This document shows, piece by piece, positions 1-8,623 of a stretch of DNA of 61,698 nt. Each line of letters starts with the position of its first letter. The stretch's first letter is position 1. The stretch comes from CAJXNP01 sp050305935. GTDB lineage: Bacteria; Bacteroidota; Bacteroidia; Cytophagales; Cyclobacteriaceae. The position numbers and the translations under genes were made by a program. Under the pieces are notes generated by a model. The model was not told the DNA's origin. It worked only from the letters and a program-made list of their open reading frames with translations, and searched no databases. The stretch is taken from the NCBI GenBank assembly GCA_050305935.1, contig JBNLGG010000021.1:1-61698 (forward strand), given 5' to 3'.

Positions 1-1
1 T

Positions 2-445
2 ATGGATGATTGCATATTTGATCAGAACACACAGACAGATGAATTTTTAAAAGGAATTAAAGAACTTCAGGATTATAAATGGGATAGTGTTTCAAAAACT
101 GCAACAGTAACTCTTGACAATGGTGATACTTTATTAATTAAACGGGGTGGTTGTAACAGTTTTGGAGTTTCTGCCGAATTTAAAATTATAAAGGACACAA
201 CTGATTACTCAAACTGGAATAATGTCTTCAAAAAAATCCTTTGGATTTCAAAAGTTCTAGATACTGAATTTGCGTTTGAAAAAATTAAAGATGAAATCGA
301 TTCTAACAAAATCTCTATTGAAAGCTATAAAGAATACGATGTTGTTTATTTCTCCAGTGAATATCTACAAGACAATCATTATGAGATATACAGAACCTTG
401 AATGAAAATTTAAAAACAATTGAATTAAGCCACTATATTGATTAA
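2..445 (+). CDS. Hypothetical protein, possibly cut at window start
   Basis: A 147-residue acidic, soluble-looking protein with no signal peptide or membrane segment. It starts at an ATG at base 2, so the true start may lie outside the window. Aromatic residues are frequent in the C-terminal half. I do not recognise the family. The codon use is AT-rich compared with the GH9 gene downstream. The gene ends just before a group II intron remnant, whose 3' end lies about 15 bases after the stop, so the intron may once have been inserted near this gene's terminator region. Confidence 0.6.
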   Translation: MDDCIFDQNTQTDEFLKGIKELQDYKWDSVSKTATVTLDNGDTLLIKRGGCNSFGVSAEFKIIKDTTDYSNWNNVFKKILWISKVLDTEFAFEKIKDEIDSNKISIESYKEYDVVYFSSEYLQDNHYEIYRTLNENLKTIELSHYID

Positions 446-459
446 AAAGCCAGGTCATA

Positions 460-1025
460 GTCGAGTAAGCCAGGGGAGTTTCACCCCTAACTTCTCACAG
501 AACCGTATCCCGATAGTTAAAGCCATCGGGACAGGCTGTGAACCTCTCGATTCATATGCTTACGCCGAAGCTTCAGCATAGGCGCTACGGCTCTTATTAT
601 GCAGTCGTTATTTGCATGAAAAGGTTCATACCAATTTGTATCCCAATTCCCAATGATAGAACAGGGTAGGATATGAAGTCGTTACACGTCTCAGCCTTTG
701 GACGGCCTTGACCTTGCTTCCTTTGAAGCTACTCCCTCCTTGCCGCGTTGTCACCGACAAGACCTGGATTCTTCTCCAACATTGTGCTCTCATTTCAACA
801 AACTCTCCACTTCTTCCGCCATTTACCAAACCTCTGCATGCGGGTCAGGCCCCGGAATCTACTGCCTGCGGCAGCAATCCGGGGACAATCGTTGTTTAAA
901 TATTTTCTGAATAGCTATTCACCTGGCTTACTTCCCCCATCACTATTCCGAGCCTCCTCTGGCCGTAAAAATGCTGAGGCTGCCCGTCGGACGAGGTTTT
1001 AGCCGACGAACATACGACGATTGCA
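460..1025 (-). mobile_element. Degraded group II intron, 3' part (domains V/VI), no reverse transcriptase
   Basis: Read on the minus strand, bases 595-586 (aagagccgta) and 507-499 (tacggttct) form the two strands of a domain V-like helix. Bases 498-460 follow with a domain VI-like hairpin (ggggtgaaactcccc) and the terminal tactcgac typical of bacterial group II introns. Between the domain V strands, where about 20 bases are expected, there are 78 bases with two extra hairpins (508-531 and 556-580). Upstream on the minus strand (600-1025) the sequence is non-coding or encodes only short debris; a 67-codon open frame at 829-626 is not a recognisable maturase. No intact reverse transcriptase remains, so this is probably a dead relic. 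The 5' boundary near 1025 is a guess. The 446-1086 gap holds no other gene that I can support. Confidence 0.5.
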
Positions 1026-1086
1026 AATTGAAACCTGATCAATTAGCTTTATAGACACCAATTTTGCCAATAAGAAATATATCAAC

Positions 1087-1893
1087 ATGAGATTAGTAGA
1101 AACCATTACCATCAGTTGCGTGTTAGTCGGGATAGCGCTGCTTCCAGACATACGCCTTTTTGTAGCAGATCAACTACAGGCTACCAGTTGGCCGGGTGGA
1201 ATAGAAAAAGATGCCACCACGTCCCCCACTGATTCTGTCGGATGGACCAATCTTTTTCCGAAAGACGGGCTGGGTCGCGATTTTGAATTTTACACGGAAG
1301 ACAAATCCGATAGAGGAAACCAAATATTTACCGTGACGGACACAGGGATAGACGTTCTGTACGATTGGGCAGACTCCACGGCACCTTTTGCCATAATCAA
1401 TACGACACGGGAATATAGTAATTACAACCTGGAGCTTGAGTATAAATGGGGAGAGCGTAAGTTTAAGCCCCGCCACCGGGATAAAAGGGATGCCGGTATA
1501 CTGTTCCATGTGCACAATGAAAAAGTAGTGTGGCCAAGCAGTCTGGAATGCCAGGTGCAGGAAGATGACACGGGCGATCTATGGGTGGTCAAAGGACCTG
1601 AGGTTAATGTAGTCAATCCCGATGGTTCGATCAAGCATATTCATACCCGCGATGAGGACTATCAGCGAAATATCAAATTCAAAAACGCCGAAGTGGAAGG
1701 ATGGAACCATATCCGGCTCGAGATTCGTGGAGCGGCATCAGGAAAATTTTATGTAAATGGTGAACTGGTAAATGAAATTTCAGACATGAAGGATGCGAAG
1801 GGAAATAAATTGGAAAAGGGATCCATATCATTACAAGGGGAAGGCGCAGAAATCAGCTACAGAAATGTTCGCATACAAGTACTTAAAGAATAA
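1087..1893 (+). CDS. DUF1080 / 3-keto-disaccharide hydrolase-like protein
   Basis: A 268-residue protein with an N-terminal hydrophobic stretch (about residues 5-28, possibly an anchor or uncleaved signal) and a DUF1080 domain (PF06439, concanavalin-like beta sandwich) from about residue 50 to the end. Family hallmarks visible are the WTNLFPKDGL opening, YSNYNLELEYKWGE, DAGILFHVHNE, SSLECQVQED, WNHIRLEIRG and the closing YRNVRIQVLKE. Members are often secreted and found in sugar-degradation loci; some hydrolyse 3-keto-glycosides. The next gene, on the same strand after 212 bases, is a GH9 glycosidase, which suggests a carbohydrate role. The substrate cannot be told. The signal is weak, so export is uncertain. 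Confidence 0.8.
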   Translation: MRLVETITISCVLVGIALLPDIRLFVADQLQATSWPGGIEKDATTSPTDSVGWTNLFPKDGLGRDFEFYTEDKSDRGNQIFTVTDTGIDVLYDWADSTAPFAIINTTREYSNYNLELEYKWGERKFKPRHRDKRDAGILFHVHNEKVVWPSSLECQVQEDDTGDLWVVKGPEVNVVNPDGSIKHIHTRDEDYQRNIKFKNAEVEGWNHIRLEIRGAASGKFYVNGELVNEISDMKDAKGNKLEKGSISLQGEGAEISYRNVRIQVLKE

Positions 1894-1944
1894 GTTTGGC
1901 AGGCTGGGAGGTGGTCATACAAAACGGGACAACATTCCGCAGCT

Positions 1945-1970
1945 CCTTGTCGGTGACAACACCGACAAGG
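1945..1970. repeat. Perfect 11-bp inverted repeat (hairpin)
   Basis: Bases 1945-1955 and 1960-1970 are exact reverse complements separated by four bases. There is no T-run after it on either strand, so it is not a standard intrinsic terminator, although it could stabilise the 3' end of the DUF1080 mRNA. Fifteen bases of it (1946-1960) recur in inverted orientation at 747-761 inside the group II intron relic, which points to a dispersed palindrome family rather than a purely local structure. Confidence 0.6.
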
Positions 1971-2105
1971 AAATTGGGAAATTGACCAGGTCAGAAGGAT
2001 AATCTATTCGGCCTGGCACGAATTGGAATTGAACACCCCGGCGAAGTCGGGAGATGAATGAATTGCACATAAACATCACCAGCTAATTTTAAGATTTTAA
2101 TCAAT

Positions 2106-4640
2106 ATGAGAAAATCAACATATTTATCACTTGCTGCGTTGCTATTATCGGTGAGCATTGATGGTTTCTGCCAGGAATTAAAACTCAATGATCTGGAATA
2201 CTTCGAAACACAGGGCGTCAATGTCCTGGTGTACAGCAACCTCTTTACCGGAGGGTTTAACGATGAAAAAAATGCCGGTATTGAATTGATCCACCATGGT
2301 GTCAGAACAGCACAAGGCGGTGCGGTGAGACTATCCAGCACACCGGAGCAATGGGACCTGGTACCTGCTATTCCCACCCGGACGGTAGACAGTGTTTCAA
2401 AAACCATTGAGGCTACTTTACGATATGAAGATTACGATTTTGACTCGCGCGTGGTGGCCACAGCAAAGGGCAAAGGTGTGGAGATATCGGTTTACCTCGA
2501 TAAGCCTCTTCCTAAAGCAGTGGAAGGAAATGCCGGGTTTAACCTTGAATTCCTGCCTTCCCAGTATTGGGGTAAAACCTATCTGATGGACGGCCGCATC
2601 AACCGATTCTCACGCTATGTAGCGGGTAATACCGTCACGAAACCCAACAGTGAAAAACCAAAACAATTCAAGGGCTATGTCACTTCTGACGACCGCGGTA
2701 CCGGAAAATTTATCGATCCGCTTCCGTTGGAAACCGGGCGCTCCCTTCTTCTCGCACCCGAAGACCCCGAGCGCAAGGTGAAAATCACCTCGCATGATGC
2801 AGACTTGATGGTCTATGATGGCCGGGTGCTGGCACAAAATGGCTGGTATGTCGTTCGAAGCTTACTCCCAGCAGGGAAAACAGGCAAAGTATTGACGTGG
2901 ACCGTGGAGCCAAATGCCATCGAGGGGTGGATCAGAGAGCCCAATATCGGATTCTCGCAGGTGGGCTACCTGCCTTCCCAACCAAAGGTATCAGTGATTG
3001 AACTCGACAAAAAAGACAAACCACTAACAAAAGCATCCATTTATAAAATTGGGGACAATGGAAAAACGACCGAGGTATTCAGCGGCGATATCGCACCCTG
3101 GGGCGACTACTTTAAATACCACTATGTAAAACTTGATTTTTCTTCTGTTACCACTCCCGGCATCTATTATATCCAGTATGGCGATACTAAGACCAATAAC
3201 TTTATCATCGCAGATGATGTCTACGATCACATCACAGACGCTACCAGCGATGTCTGGATACCGATACACATGAATCACATGTTTGTCAACGAGGCCTACC
3301 GCGTATGGCATGGTGAGCCGTTTAAAGAAGGATACCTCCAGGCTCCGCCAAATACCGATCACTTTGACATACACAGCCAGGGACCAACCACTGACACCAA
3401 ATATAAAGCACTGGAAACGATTCCCGGATTAAACGTGGGAGGCTTTTTCGATGCCGGTGACTTTGATATTGAAACCGGGTCAAACATCAGTGTGGTACAG
3501 AACTTTGTGCAGACATGGGAATATTTCAAACCCTTACGCGATCAGACCTTTGTGGATGAGGAGCAACGCTATGTGGATCTTCACCGTCCGGACGGAACAC
3601 CTGACATACTACAGTTTATCGAACATGGAACCCTGAACCTTGTAGCCCAGGCGGAGATCATCGGCCACATGGCACAGACGCTTTCTAATTCCGTGCTCGA
3701 TAATTACCATCACCTGGGTGACGCTGCTTCCATCACAGATGGCCTTCCCTATAATCCGGAACTCGGCCCCTACGAGGTGGCCGCGGACGGTCTATCAAGC
3801 GGAGTGAAGGACGACATGTGGGCTTTTACTACCCGCGATCCCGGCCGCGATCTCCGGGCCGCGGCAATGTTTGCCTCCGCCAGCCGGGCATTAAGGGGCT
3901 ACAATGACGACCTTGCCGAAAGAGCATTAACACAGTCCCGACGACTTTTAACAGAAGCTACCGAATTGCTTGCCAATCAACCGCAAGAAGAAGATCGTTT
4001 TGGTTGGCGCAGTATTGGAGATATTTCTACCAACCTTCAACTGTACGTCTCCACCGGGGAGCGCCAATATGTTGATAAGTACCTGGAACTACTTTGGCCG
4101 GCCCTTGATCGCAATGCCAATTTTATCATTTTAACAGCCATGGATGCTATCCCTCACATGGACGCATCCTACAAGGAAAAGCTTCGTCCATATGTGGTAA
4201 AGTATAAAGAGTATATAGACGGGCTGGAAAAGGACAATCCCTATGGTGTGCCCATCGGACTTGGAAACTGGGCAGGCAACGGATTTACCGTACGCTTTGG
4301 CACCACTGTTTGCTTCGCCAATAAATATTACCCCGATATCATAGATAAAAGCTACGCCTTCAAAACCACCAACTGGTTATTTGGCTGCCACCCATATCAT
4401 AATTATTCATTTGTAGCCGCAGTGGGCGCCGCACGCCCCAAGGAAGTCTTTTATGGCAACAACCGGGCTGATTTCTCATTTATTCCGGGCAATGTGGCCC
4501 CGGGAGTATTATTCAGGAAACCGGACCACTTTGAAAACTATGACGACTGGCCATTTCTATGGGGACAAAATGAAGGTACCATTGGCGGGAATACCAGTTA
4601 CTTGATTTTCGGTTCTGTGTTTAAGGATGTGGTGAAATAA
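2106..4640 (+). CDS. Glycoside hydrolase family 9 protein with N-terminal Ig-like domain
   Basis: An 844-residue secreted protein with a signal peptide ending near FCQ (residues 1-23), an N-terminal beta-rich region, a CelD_N-type Ig-like domain around residues 280-370 (GFSQVGYLPSQPK... GIYYIQYGDTKTNNFII), then a GH9 (alpha/alpha)6 catalytic domain. The GH9 base motif DAGD is at 449-452 and the predicted general acid is Glu823 in GQNEGTIGGN near the C-terminus; both are present, so it is likely active. GH9 enzymes are inverting endo- or exo-beta-glucanases, and some act on glucosamine or xyloglucan-type substrates. There is no sorting domain, so it probably acts in the periplasm or is exported by another route. 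The neighbouring DUF1080 gene fits carbohydrate use. Confidence 0.88.
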   Translation: MRKSTYLSLAALLLSVSIDGFCQELKLNDLEYFETQGVNVLVYSNLFTGGFNDEKNAGIELIHHGVRTAQGGAVRLSSTPEQWDLVPAIPTRTVDSVSKTIEATLRYEDYDFDSRVVATAKGKGVEISVYLDKPLPKAVEGNAGFNLEFLPSQYWGKTYLMDGRINRFSRYVAGNTVTKPNSEKPKQFKGYVTSDDRGTGKFIDPLPLETGRSLLLAPEDPERKVKITSHDADLMVYDGRVLAQNGWYVVRSLLPAGKTGKVLTWTVEPNAIEGWIREPNIGFSQVGYLPSQPKVSVIELDKKDKPLTKASIYKIGDNGKTTEVFSGDIAPWGDYFKYHYVKLDFSSVTTPGIYYIQYGDTKTNNFIIADDVYDHITDATSDVWIPIHMNHMFVNEAYRVWHGEPFKEGYLQAPPNTDHFDIHSQGPTTDTKYKALETIPGLNVGGFFDAGDFDIETGSNISVVQNFVQTWEYFKPLRDQTFVDEEQRYVDLHRPDGTPDILQFIEHGTLNLVAQAEIIGHMAQTLSNSVLDNYHHLGDAASITDGLPYNPELGPYEVAADGLSSGVKDDMWAFTTRDPGRDLRAAAMFASASRALRGYNDDLAERALTQSRRLLTEATELLANQPQEEDRFGWRSIGDISTNLQLYVSTGERQYVDKYLELLWPALDRNANFIILTAMDAIPHMDASYKEKLRPYVVKYKEYIDGLEKDNPYGVPIGLGNWAGNGFTVRFGTTVCFANKYYPDIIDKSYAFKTTNWLFGCHPYHNYSFVAAVGAARPKEVFYGNNRADFSFIPGNVAPGVLFRKPDHFENYDDWPFLWGQNEGTIGGNTSYLIFGSVFKDVVK

Positions 4641-4801
4641 GCAGTTGTTTATGAATGATATTTTGGCTAAGCGAGCTGCTAAAACGACCCCGAAATTTAT
4701 CACTATCCGATGTCATGTTGAAGAATCCGTAGGGCCTCCAGCGAAGATCCGCTTAGGGAAATTATTTTACTTGATAGCTAAAAGTTGGTAAAAAGCCCCA
4801 C

Positions 4802-5218
4802 ATGAAAATAAATTTCATTCTCGGTTTAACATCCTTTCTACTTTTTGGTTGCTTCCCAATTGAGACAGATATCCCAACCAAAGCCTGGAAATATTGGACT
4901 GGAACTGAACCTCCGGAAGAAATAGAATTAGTAGACGGAAAATATTACCAGTCCTCACATTTTACATTGGAATACGAACTATTCCTTAATTTCACAGCAA
5001 AAAGCGATTGGTTTGCAGAGTTCATAGCTTACAATCATCTGGAAATTGACACCATTCGAAACGACTGGACGAAATGGACTGAAGTACCAGAATGGTTCAC
5101 TCCTGATGGTGACTTTTTTATATATTGTAAAGATCAAAATGATGAATTCGAACGATCAAGGTATTTTTATAATTCCGCCACTGGAGAAAGTTTTATCTAC
5201 GAAACCGTTGGAATGTAA
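4802..5218 (+). CDS. Small putative lipoprotein, unknown function
   Basis: A 138-residue protein with a lipoprotein signal peptide (lipobox LFGC, Cys17) and a mature part rich in Trp, Tyr, Phe and acidic residues. No family was recognised. The region before it (4641-4801) contains fragments resembling dispersed intergenic repeats (for example a gtcatgttgaag stretch at about 4712) and no gene. The next gene, 95 bases downstream on the same strand, also encodes a small exported protein, but nothing links them in function. Confidence 0.65.
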   Translation: MKINFILGLTSFLLFGCFPIETDIPTKAWKYWTGTEPPEEIELVDGKYYQSSHFTLEYELFLNFTAKSDWFAEFIAYNHLEIDTIRNDWTKWTEVPEWFTPDGDFFIYCKDQNDEFERSRYFYNSATGESFIYETVGM

Positions 5219-5312
5219 AACAATAAATCTGACTGTGCCTTAATGGAGTCCCACGGATAGTTGTGGCCAAAAAAATTAAGTAAATCATACCTTAATGAAT
5301 ACAATTAGCAAA

Positions 5313-5972
5313 ATGAAAAAAACCATCTACACACTCACAATTCTGCTGATAGCCATTCAGCCCGTTCTGGGTCAGGAAATACCCATCCCTGACAACTACT
5401 CAATAGTCGACACAGTGACTGGAGATTTGGATAAGGACGCAATCAAGGAACTCGCTGTGGCATACAACACAGGAGATGAAGCGGAAGGGGTGCCGCGAGA
5501 GTTGATCATCTATAAACTGGAAAATCAGCAATGGAAAGAATGGAAAAGATCGAGCCAGGCATTGTACACTAGTCGTGATGGTGGGATGATGGGAGATCCT
5601 TTCGGCGCGATTGAAATAGAAAAAGGAATACTTTTAATCAGTCAAAATGGCGGTAGTAGCTGGAAATGGGGATTCACAGACAAGTATCGGTTTCAGTCCG
5701 GAGACTTTTACCTGATCGGATATACCAGTATTAGTGGTAAACCTTGCGAATATTGGAAAGAAGTGGACTTCAATCTATCGACAGGCAAAATGATCGTAAA
5801 AAAAGAATATGAAAATTGCGAATCTGAGGATGAAGATATTTATAAAACAGAAAACGAAACATTGTTTCAGAAAGGACTGAAAATCACCCTGCAAACCAGA
5901 CAGGAGAAAGAACTAAAGATAGTGACACCAAAATATGGGCACCAAATCTATCTAGCGATTGGACCAAAGTAA
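5313..5972 (+). CDS. Secreted protein with FG-GAP/VCBS-like N-terminus
   Basis: About 219 residues from the ATG at 5313, chosen because it gives a clean signal peptide (MKKTIYTLTILLIAIQPVLGQ); an in-frame ATG at 5295 would add six residues. Just after the signal there is a single FG-GAP-like motif, DTVTGDLDKDAIKELAVAYNT, seen in calcium-binding propeller repeats, followed by a beta-rich region. It is too short for a full propeller. The function is unknown; a periplasmic or surface protein is the safest call. The weak hairpin ggattttaatcc at about 5980 may mark the transcript end. Confidence 0.65.
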   Translation: MKKTIYTLTILLIAIQPVLGQEIPIPDNYSIVDTVTGDLDKDAIKELAVAYNTGDEAEGVPRELIIYKLENQQWKEWKRSSQALYTSRDGGMMGDPFGAIEIEKGILLISQNGGSSWKWGFTDKYRFQSGDFYLIGYTSISGKPCEYWKEVDFNLSTGKMIVKKEYENCESEDEDIYKTENETLFQKGLKITLQTRQEKELKIVTPKYGHQIYLAIGPK

Positions 5973-6069
5973 AACACCCGGATTTTAATCCACATTTTTC
6001 AGCATGGCACAATAAAAAAATGCATTTTGCCTGTTCGAAAAAGCTGATACCTAATTAATTAATTCATCC

Positions 6070-7152
6070 ATGCCCGACCCCATTTGGCTCAACGGACAAA
6101 GACTTACACCTGAGCAACTCTTCTCACCAAAGACGGATGACCTTCCTTTGTCAGAATTCGGGCAAGAGGTGGTTCAATTCTACCGGGATTGGCACTCCGG
6201 CAAAAAAGAATTTAAATTTCAAACATCCGGCACCACCGGACCGCCAAAGAATATCACTTTTCATCGCAACGACCTGGTCCACTCGGCCAAAACAACTCTG
6301 AGTGCATTTAACCTGAATCCCGGAGACAACATACTTTTATGTTTAAGCCCGAGGTTTGTCGCCGGAAAGATGATGATGGTTCGTGCGTTTATTGGAAGAT
6401 TAAACCTCATTGCCGTGGAACCGACTGGCAATCCACTATTGAAAGTAAACCAATCCATCGATTTTATGGCAATCACTCCGCAGCAACTTTTCAACATCCT
6501 TGCCGATAATAATACTTCTGAACTTTTCCACAATGTTAAAAAGGTAATTGTGGGTGGGGGTCCGGTTAGTGTTGAGCTGGAAGAGATGTTATTGAAATGC
6601 AAAAACGAGATATATCACACTTACGCCATGACGGAGACGCTTACTCACATAGCGCTTCGTAAAATCAGCGGTTTAAAGGAAGAAGTTTATACCGTGTTAC
6701 CAGGCTTTGAAATTGCAACAGATGAACGCGACTGTCTTATAATTAAAACCCCTTATTCCGAGGACTTGCTGATCACCAATGATATTGTCACCCTGGAATC
6801 GTCCAATTCATTCAAGTGGAAAGGCCGGTTTGACAATGTCATAAACAGCGGAGGTATCAAAATATTTCCCGAAGAATTGGAACCAATAGTTGAACAACTG
6901 TTTAAAAAAGAAGGGATTACAAACAGTTTTTTCCTATTTGGACAGGAGGACAACAAATTCGGCCAAAAGCTGATCCTGGCAATTGAGGGAGCGCTTCCAA
7001 TTGAAAAGGAAGTTCTGTTAGCAAAATTAAAGCAAGGCCTCCCTCCGTTTAAAACCCCGAAAGCTGTACTTTTGTGCGGTCAATTTGAAACAACGGTCAC
7101 CGGTAAGGTCAACCGGAAGGCCACCCTTCAAAAAACTGTGAATGATGCATAA
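6070..7152 (+). CDS. menE: AMP-binding acyl-CoA ligase, MenE-like (o-succinylbenzoate-CoA ligase)
   Basis: A 360-residue ANL-superfamily adenylating enzyme. The P-loop TSGTTGPPK is at residues 52-60, the A5-type motif YAMTETLTH is present, and the C-terminal TGKVNRK carries the expected catalytic Lys. It is shorter than E. coli MenE (about 450), because the N-terminal domain is reduced, as in the MenE-like proteins of Bacteroidota. The likely reaction is ATP-dependent CoA ligation of o-succinylbenzoate in menaquinone synthesis. menD and menB are about 29 kb away, so the pathway is split over loci. The stop overlaps the next gene by 11 bases, indicating translational coupling. Another acyl-CoA ligase activity cannot be excluded. 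Confidence 0.78.
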   Translation: MPDPIWLNGQRLTPEQLFSPKTDDLPLSEFGQEVVQFYRDWHSGKKEFKFQTSGTTGPPKNITFHRNDLVHSAKTTLSAFNLNPGDNILLCLSPRFVAGKMMMVRAFIGRLNLIAVEPTGNPLLKVNQSIDFMAITPQQLFNILADNNTSELFHNVKKVIVGGGPVSVELEEMLLKCKNEIYHTYAMTETLTHIALRKISGLKEEVYTVLPGFEIATDERDCLIIKTPYSEDLLITNDIVTLESSNSFKWKGRFDNVINSGGIKIFPEELEPIVEQLFKKEGITNSFFLFGQEDNKFGQKLILAIEGALPIEKEVLLAKLKQGLPPFKTPKAVLLCGQFETTVTGKVNRKATLQKTVNDA

Positions 7153-7585
7153 ATTGCTGGTGCTTTTTTACTTTTTTACCTGCTTTACAACTTTTGCCCA
7201 AAGCCCATCTCAGGCAGGAAAAATAAAAATAAAAGTCACCGAGCTGGAAAACGTCGAAGGTTTCCTGCACATCTCCCTGTTTAACAGTGAGGAAGGCTTT
7301 CCTTCTGATGACTTAACCCCTCTTTTAAAAAGAAAGCTCATGATTGATAAAAACATCATTGAACTGGAATTTGAAAACATTCCATACGGTACCTATGCCA
7401 TCGCCATTTTGCACGATGAAAATGGCAACGGCGAAATGGACACCAACTTGATTGGCATCCCAAAGGAAGGAGTCGGTGTTTCCAATAATGCGGTGAGGTC
7501 ATTTGGCCCGCCAAAATTTGAAGACTGTAAATTCAAATTAAATACAAAAGAACTAGCTTTGGCCATTAAAATGCATTACTACTAG
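7142..7585 (+). CDS. DUF2141 domain-containing secreted protein
   Basis: A 147-residue protein with a signal peptide (MMHKLLVLFYFFTCFTTFAQ) and a full DUF2141 domain (PF09912), recognisable by GFLHISLFNSEEGFP, the YGTYAIAILHDENGNGEMDTN segment, and VGVSNNA. The family is common in periplasmic or outer-membrane-associated proteins of proteobacteria and Bacteroidota; its molecular role is unknown, and the DENGNGEMDTN stretch looks like a metal-binding loop. Two start codons, ATG ATG at 7142/7145, lie inside the 3' end of menE, so translation is probably coupled. Confidence 0.85.
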   Translation: MMHKLLVLFYFFTCFTTFAQSPSQAGKIKIKVTELENVEGFLHISLFNSEEGFPSDDLTPLLKRKLMIDKNIIELEFENIPYGTYAIAILHDENGNGEMDTNLIGIPKEGVGVSNNAVRSFGPPKFEDCKFKLNTKELALAIKMHYY

Positions 7586-7588
7586 TCC

Positions 7589-8296
7589 ATGGACAAGATT
7601 ATCATCCGCCAGGTTTTCGGGGAATTGCCCCCACCCTACTGCTACGAATACACATTGGAAATCAATCTCCGGAAAAAAGGAGAAATCACGTTCGAAATCA
7701 ATTATATCGACAGAGACGACATCAGCGCAGAAGAAATACTATCCGAAGGTTTTTCCGAAGATGATGATTTCAAGTGGAGCGGCCTCATGCATGACGCGTG
7801 GGTGGATATCCTGGCCGATCTTCCTTCCTTATTAAAACAGGGCCAGGACAAGAGTGATCTGTACATCACCGGATGGTTCAGGGAGGATACAACTTCTCTG
7901 ATACCAAAAGACACCAAGGCATTTACCTACCTGCTTCAGGAGCTAATCCAGGCGATCTATGAAGTAAGCGAAAAACAACAGAAATTATCAATTGAGTTTC
8001 TGGAAATTGATGGTGGAGCACCTGAAAGCCATTCGCTCGTGATAAGTTTTTATCAACGAAAAGCTAGCATGGACGACAATGCCATTCCATGGAATAAAGT
8101 CCAGGATGCGCTTACATCTATTTTTTCACTTGACTTTGACGACTTCAATGCATCACCAAAGAAACCGACCAAAAAAGGTCTTTACGTCAATACCGGTGAA
8201 GGACTCTGGTACCGGGCGGATTCCAGTATCAAAACAATGGATGGGAAACCAGTGAGCAAGACTCTAAAGCAATTAGTGAAAGATTTGATCGGTTAG
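7589..8296 (+). CDS. Conserved hypothetical cytoplasmic protein
   Basis: A 235-residue acidic protein beginning three bases after the DUF2141 stop, so it probably belongs to the same operon. It has no signal peptide or transmembrane segment. The first half is rich in Asp/Glu (for example IDRDDISAEEILSEGFSEDDDF) and the C-terminal part has a basic segment (ASPKKPTKKGLY). I recognise no family. Together with menE and DUF2141 it makes a tight three-gene unit of unclear common purpose. Confidence 0.7.
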   Translation: MDKIIIRQVFGELPPPYCYEYTLEINLRKKGEITFEINYIDRDDISAEEILSEGFSEDDDFKWSGLMHDAWVDILADLPSLLKQGQDKSDLYITGWFREDTTSLIPKDTKAFTYLLQELIQAIYEVSEKQQKLSIEFLEIDGGAPESHSLVISFYQRKASMDDNAIPWNKVQDALTSIFSLDFDDFNASPKKPTKKGLYVNTGEGLWYRADSSIKTMDGKPVSKTLKQLVKDLIG

Positions 8297-8308
8297 TTGG
8301 ACTAACAC

Positions 8309-8602
8309 CCGTCATTGCGAACGGAACGAGATGAAGTGCTGTAATCTCGTTGATGGGGGTGGTCGGTTCATTACTGGTGCGACGTTTTGTACCAGGGATA
8401 ATGTGATTCCCACCTGCCGGCGAGGCATTGCCAAGTCAATCCACTCACTTCCGCTCGTGTTTTTTCTGCCTATGACATGTTTTTATCGTGGTGGTTTGTC
8501 GGGGGACAAACCACGGTTAAAAGAGCCACGTCATGTTAACTTTAAGCATTTTCGTGAAAAATGTTTGAACTCGCAGTAACGTGCTGAAAGTTAAACATGT
8601 TA
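8309..8602. repeat. Nested palindromic (REP/MITE-like) intergenic element
   Basis: This intergenic stretch holds structure but no credible gene. Bases 8309-8353 begin with a gtcattgcgaac-type motif like those of dispersed bacterial intergenic repeats. Bases 8491-8500 and 8505-8514 form a perfect 10-bp hairpin with a gggg loop, and the flanks extend the pairing imperfectly. A further imperfect inverted repeat joins about 8529-8551 and 8579-8602 (both carry versions of catgtt-aactttaagca). No transposase or flanking duplication was identified. An 82-codon open frame across it is treated as spurious. Confidence 0.5.
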
Positions 8603-8623
8603 TTAAGCTTCATCCAATACAAA

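Noticed and set aside
626..829. 67-codon minus-strand open frame with basic residues
   Set aside because: Lies in the group II intron relic; it lacks reverse transcriptase or maturase motifs.
8331..8579. 82-codon open frame in the repeat region
   Set aside because: It crosses palindromic repeats, has no protein-like composition or domain, and sits in a gene-free gap.
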